A DNA stretch of 63,404 bases, from assembly GCA_020349965.1 (NCBI GenBank), contig CP070705.1, forward strand, positions 948,279 to 1,011,682, read 5' to 3'. The stretch's first letter is position 1. Every line of letters starts with the position of its first letter. Positions 61,543-63,404 of this stretch are shown here, piece after piece. Made by a program: the position numbers and the translations under genes. This stretch comes from Caldifarciminota bacterium (GTDB lineage Bacteria; Hydrothermota; Tepidihabitantia; SM23-42). The notes beneath the pieces are model-generated. The model did no database searches. It was not told the DNA's origin and saw only the letters and a program-made list of their open reading frames with translations.

Positions 61543-63404
61543 ATGATACTTAGAAAAATCATGGTAACCATTTTATTTTTTGTGACCGCGGTGCTTGCCG
61601 CAGAATATCTCGTCAAAGTAGACCTGGATACAGAGCGACTGACTCCGCTCTTCGAGGAGGGATTGAGGCCGATCGCCGAACTTGATAATACCGCACTGGT
61701 CCTCGTAGCAGATAATGAAACACTGAAACTTACGGGCTATTCATTCCAGATCATCGCGCAGGATCCGCAACCCGATGAATACTACCTCGTCTCCACTTAT
61801 TACGAAAGCATCGATCTGGATTACTACGGAGAAATCCTGATGACCGATGGCACTGTTCACCTGTTGAGACTGCACCCTGGAATGCTCGAACCTCTGACAA
61901 GAGAGAGAGTCGACCTCTTGCGGCTGATGTTCACGCCGATCATTCGAAGCGATCCGCAGGCATCTCGCACTTACTACGATCCGCTGATTCAGTTGATTGT
62001 CGACCGCGTCGACCCGGATAGTGTACTGCATTTCGTGCAGCGTTTACAGGACTTTCGGACCCGATATTCTACACATGACTCGTGCTTTGCTGCAGCTAAT
62101 TACATCGCCGGCAAATTCACCGAATATGGCTGCGACTCGGTCTATCTACAATACCACACGACCAACCATGCACCCAACGTAATTGGTGTTAAACGCGGTA
62201 CCATGCACCCTGACAGTATATATGCTGTCGTCTGTGGGCACTTCGACGCGACATCGAACCAGGCTCCGAACATCGCGCCCGGTGCCGATGACAATGCAAG
62301 CGGAACCGTCAGTGTAATTGAAGCGTTGCGCGTGATGACCGACTACCAGTTCGAATACTCAATACGATACATTGCCTTTTCCGGTGAAGAATTTGGATTA
62401 TACGGAAGTTACCATTATGCATCACTCGCCCGGTCTCAGGGCGACAGTATTCTCGGCGTCCTCAATGCCGACATGATCGCCTATGTCAATGCACATCCGG
62501 AAAGCCTCGACGTCCTCGCGAAGATTTCAAATCCGCCGTGCGAACCCTTTGCCGACTTCTTCATTGCGGCGGCCGATTCATATACGAACTTGCTGACGAG
62601 AAAGCGCATGGTTACTTCTGCGGGGTACTCTGACCACCATCCTTTCTGGCAGAACGGGTACCTTGCATTATGCAATATAGAAGATAATCCGCTTGTCAAT
62701 CCCCACTATCATCAGACAAGTGATACGATCGGTGCCGGCTACAACGACAATCCATTCTGTACAGAAGTAACAAAGGCACAGGTTGCAGCGCTATGCATGA
62801 TGGCGATCCCGATGGCAACAGCATATCTGAACGTACCTGCCTACTGGATCGTGGACTCTGCTCCAGGAGGCAACGGGAACGGACTGTGGGAAAGCGGCGA
62901 GGAAGTCGATCTGGTCGTAGAGATATCAAATGTGGGCGTAGACATCGCCGCCAATACGTACGGGCTGATCAGCAACACTAGCCCTTATGTGACGGTTCTC
63001 CAGGATAGTTGTTATGTCGGCAACATTCCGCCGCAAGATACAATGGAAATGGCTTTCCGCATGTCGGCATCAGGTTCAACGCCCTTGGGTCACGAGACGA
63101 ATTTTGACCTTCACATTGAATGCAACAGCGGATCATGGGACTACCCGCTACAGATCTTCATCAACCCCATGCCCGTTCTTTCTTTTTATGAATATTCGAT
63201 AATCGATGCGAACGGTGTGCTCGAGCCCGGAGAGACGGCTGATCTCGTCGTTATGCTCACGAACCAGGGTGCTGCTCCGGCACAGGGTGCAAATGCGACT
63301 CTCTCATGCATTTCGCCGTTAATAACGTTAAACGATAATACGGGTAGTTACGGTCCGATCGCGATTGGCGATACGATAGGTAACGTATCGGATCCGTTTA
63401 CGGT
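61543..63404 (+). CDS. secreted M28 metallopeptidase, 3' end missing
   Basis: The frame opens with ATG at 61543, 6 nt after ATAGGGGGTTT, and remains open to the window end (620 codons). A signal peptide (about 1-20) is followed by a propeptide. The M28 domain has the two-zinc set: CGHFDATS (about 230), GADDNASGT (about 247), catalytic FSGEEFGLYGS (about 282), LNADM (about 307) and NPHYHQTSDT (about 387). A beta-sandwich domain starts near residue 430 (GGNGNGLWESGEEVDLVVEISN), and a second copy is cut off. An aminopeptidase or PA-type exopeptidase role is likely. It is tandem with the M14 gene. Confidence 0.92.
   Translation, partial: MILRKIMVTILFFVTAVLAAEYLVKVDLDTERLTPLFEEGLRPIAELDNTALVLVADNETLKLTGYSFQIIAQDPQPDEYYLVSTYYESIDLDYYGEILMTDGTVHLLRLHPGMLEPLTRERVDLLRLMFTPIIRSDPQASRTYYDPLIQLIVDRVDPDSVLHFVQRLQDFRTRYSTHDSCFAAANYIAGKFTEYGCDSVYLQYHTTNHAPNVIGVKRGTMHPDSIYAVVCGHFDATSNQAPNIAPGADDNASGTVSVIEALRVMTDYQFEYSIRYIAFSGEEFGLYGSYHYASLARSQGDSILGVLNADMIAYVNAHPESLDVLAKISNPPCEPFADFFIAAADSYTNLLTRKRMVTSAGYSDHHPFWQNGYLALCNIEDNPLVNPHYHQTSDTIGAGYNDNPFCTEVTKAQVAALCMMAIPMATAYLNVPAYWIVDSAPGGNGNGLWESGEEVDLVVEISNVGVDIAANTYGLISNTSPYVTVLQDSCYVGNIPPQDTMEMAFRMSASGSTPLGHETNFDLHIECNSGSWDYPLQIFINPMPVLSFYEYSIIDANGVLEPGETADLVVMLTNQGAAPAQGANATLSCISPLITLNDNTGSYGPIAIGDTIGNVSDPFT

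Noticed and set aside
1-63404. tRNA, rRNA, CRISPR array, prophage or transposase genes
   Set aside because: No cloverleaf with a T-loop consensus, no regularly spaced repeats, and no integrase or transposase motif was found in the gaps or frames.

Overview
The window is a dense bacterial chromosome segment of roughly half G+C. It carries about 60 protein genes on both strands. I see no rRNA, tRNA, CRISPR array, transposase or prophage. The gene set mixes core housekeeping genes with amino-acid catabolism and secreted proteins. Core genes are rho, rpmE, prfB, cysS, efp, rpmB, hup, recO, radC, polX, rsmI, mnmA, hflX and holB. Two large secreted proteins end in a FlgD/type-IX-like C-terminal domain although no Bacteroidetes secretion gene is present. 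That combination, with several TPR, HEAT and lipoproteins of no clear family, suggests an uncultured lineage near the FCB group or WOR-3/Stahlbacteria. This placement is inference and is not proven by the window.

Layout. 1-5250: end of a hydrogenase/heterodisulfide-type iron-sulfur subunit, a zinc-ribbon protein, a Minf_1886-type protein, two lipoproteins, and an aldehyde dehydrogenase/class-III aminotransferase pair. 5349-16979: flippase, radical SAM protein, histidine ammonia-lyase-like enzyme, ComEC, roadblock protein, EF-P, CysRS, a HEAT lipoprotein and urocanate hydratase. 17035-21638: M23 peptidase, NadA, Rho, L31 and RF2 with its programmed frameshift. 21651-28974: a minus-strand run with a TPR/coiled-coil membrane protein, SpoIID-like, Mut7-C, HolB, HflX, a CDP-alcohol transferase, RsmI and an unknown protein. 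29062-41980: MnmA, MFS, THEP1, RecO, RarD, a sugar isomerase, two GNATs, IorAB, butyrate kinase, a TPR protein and PolX. 42080-54487: beta-helix protein, NadE, H+/Na+-PPase, RadC, PfkA, HU, a UbiA-type enzyme, L28, YggS, a nucleoside kinase and a CsgG/TolB-like outer-membrane candidate. 54497-63404: an Rsm22-type methyltransferase, a YhaN/YhaO-like ATPase-nuclease pair, a NUDIX protein, and secreted M14 and M28 peptidases (the last cut by the window edge).

How it fits together. Histidine ammonia-lyase plus urocanate hydratase, aminotransferase plus semialdehyde dehydrogenase, indolepyruvate:ferredoxin oxidoreductase, butyrate kinase, secreted peptidases and a membrane pyrophosphatase point to a peptide- and amino-acid-fermenting anaerobe. 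This is inference from gene content.

The most striking pattern is regulatory. I could place 29 sigma70-like promoters by eye. In 25 the spacer between TTGAC(A/T) and the TATAAT-like box is exactly 16 nt, and in four it is 17. In many cases the predicted transcription start falls on the start codon itself, so leaderless mRNAs appear common. Other notable items are a 108-bp hairpin element with 27-bp inverted arms, a 36-bp perfect palindrome, a possible pseudoknot in the rho leader, a Cys-containing MIO triad in the ammonia-lyase, an A7 frameshift candidate at the comEC start, and an apparent ATC start codon in rarD.
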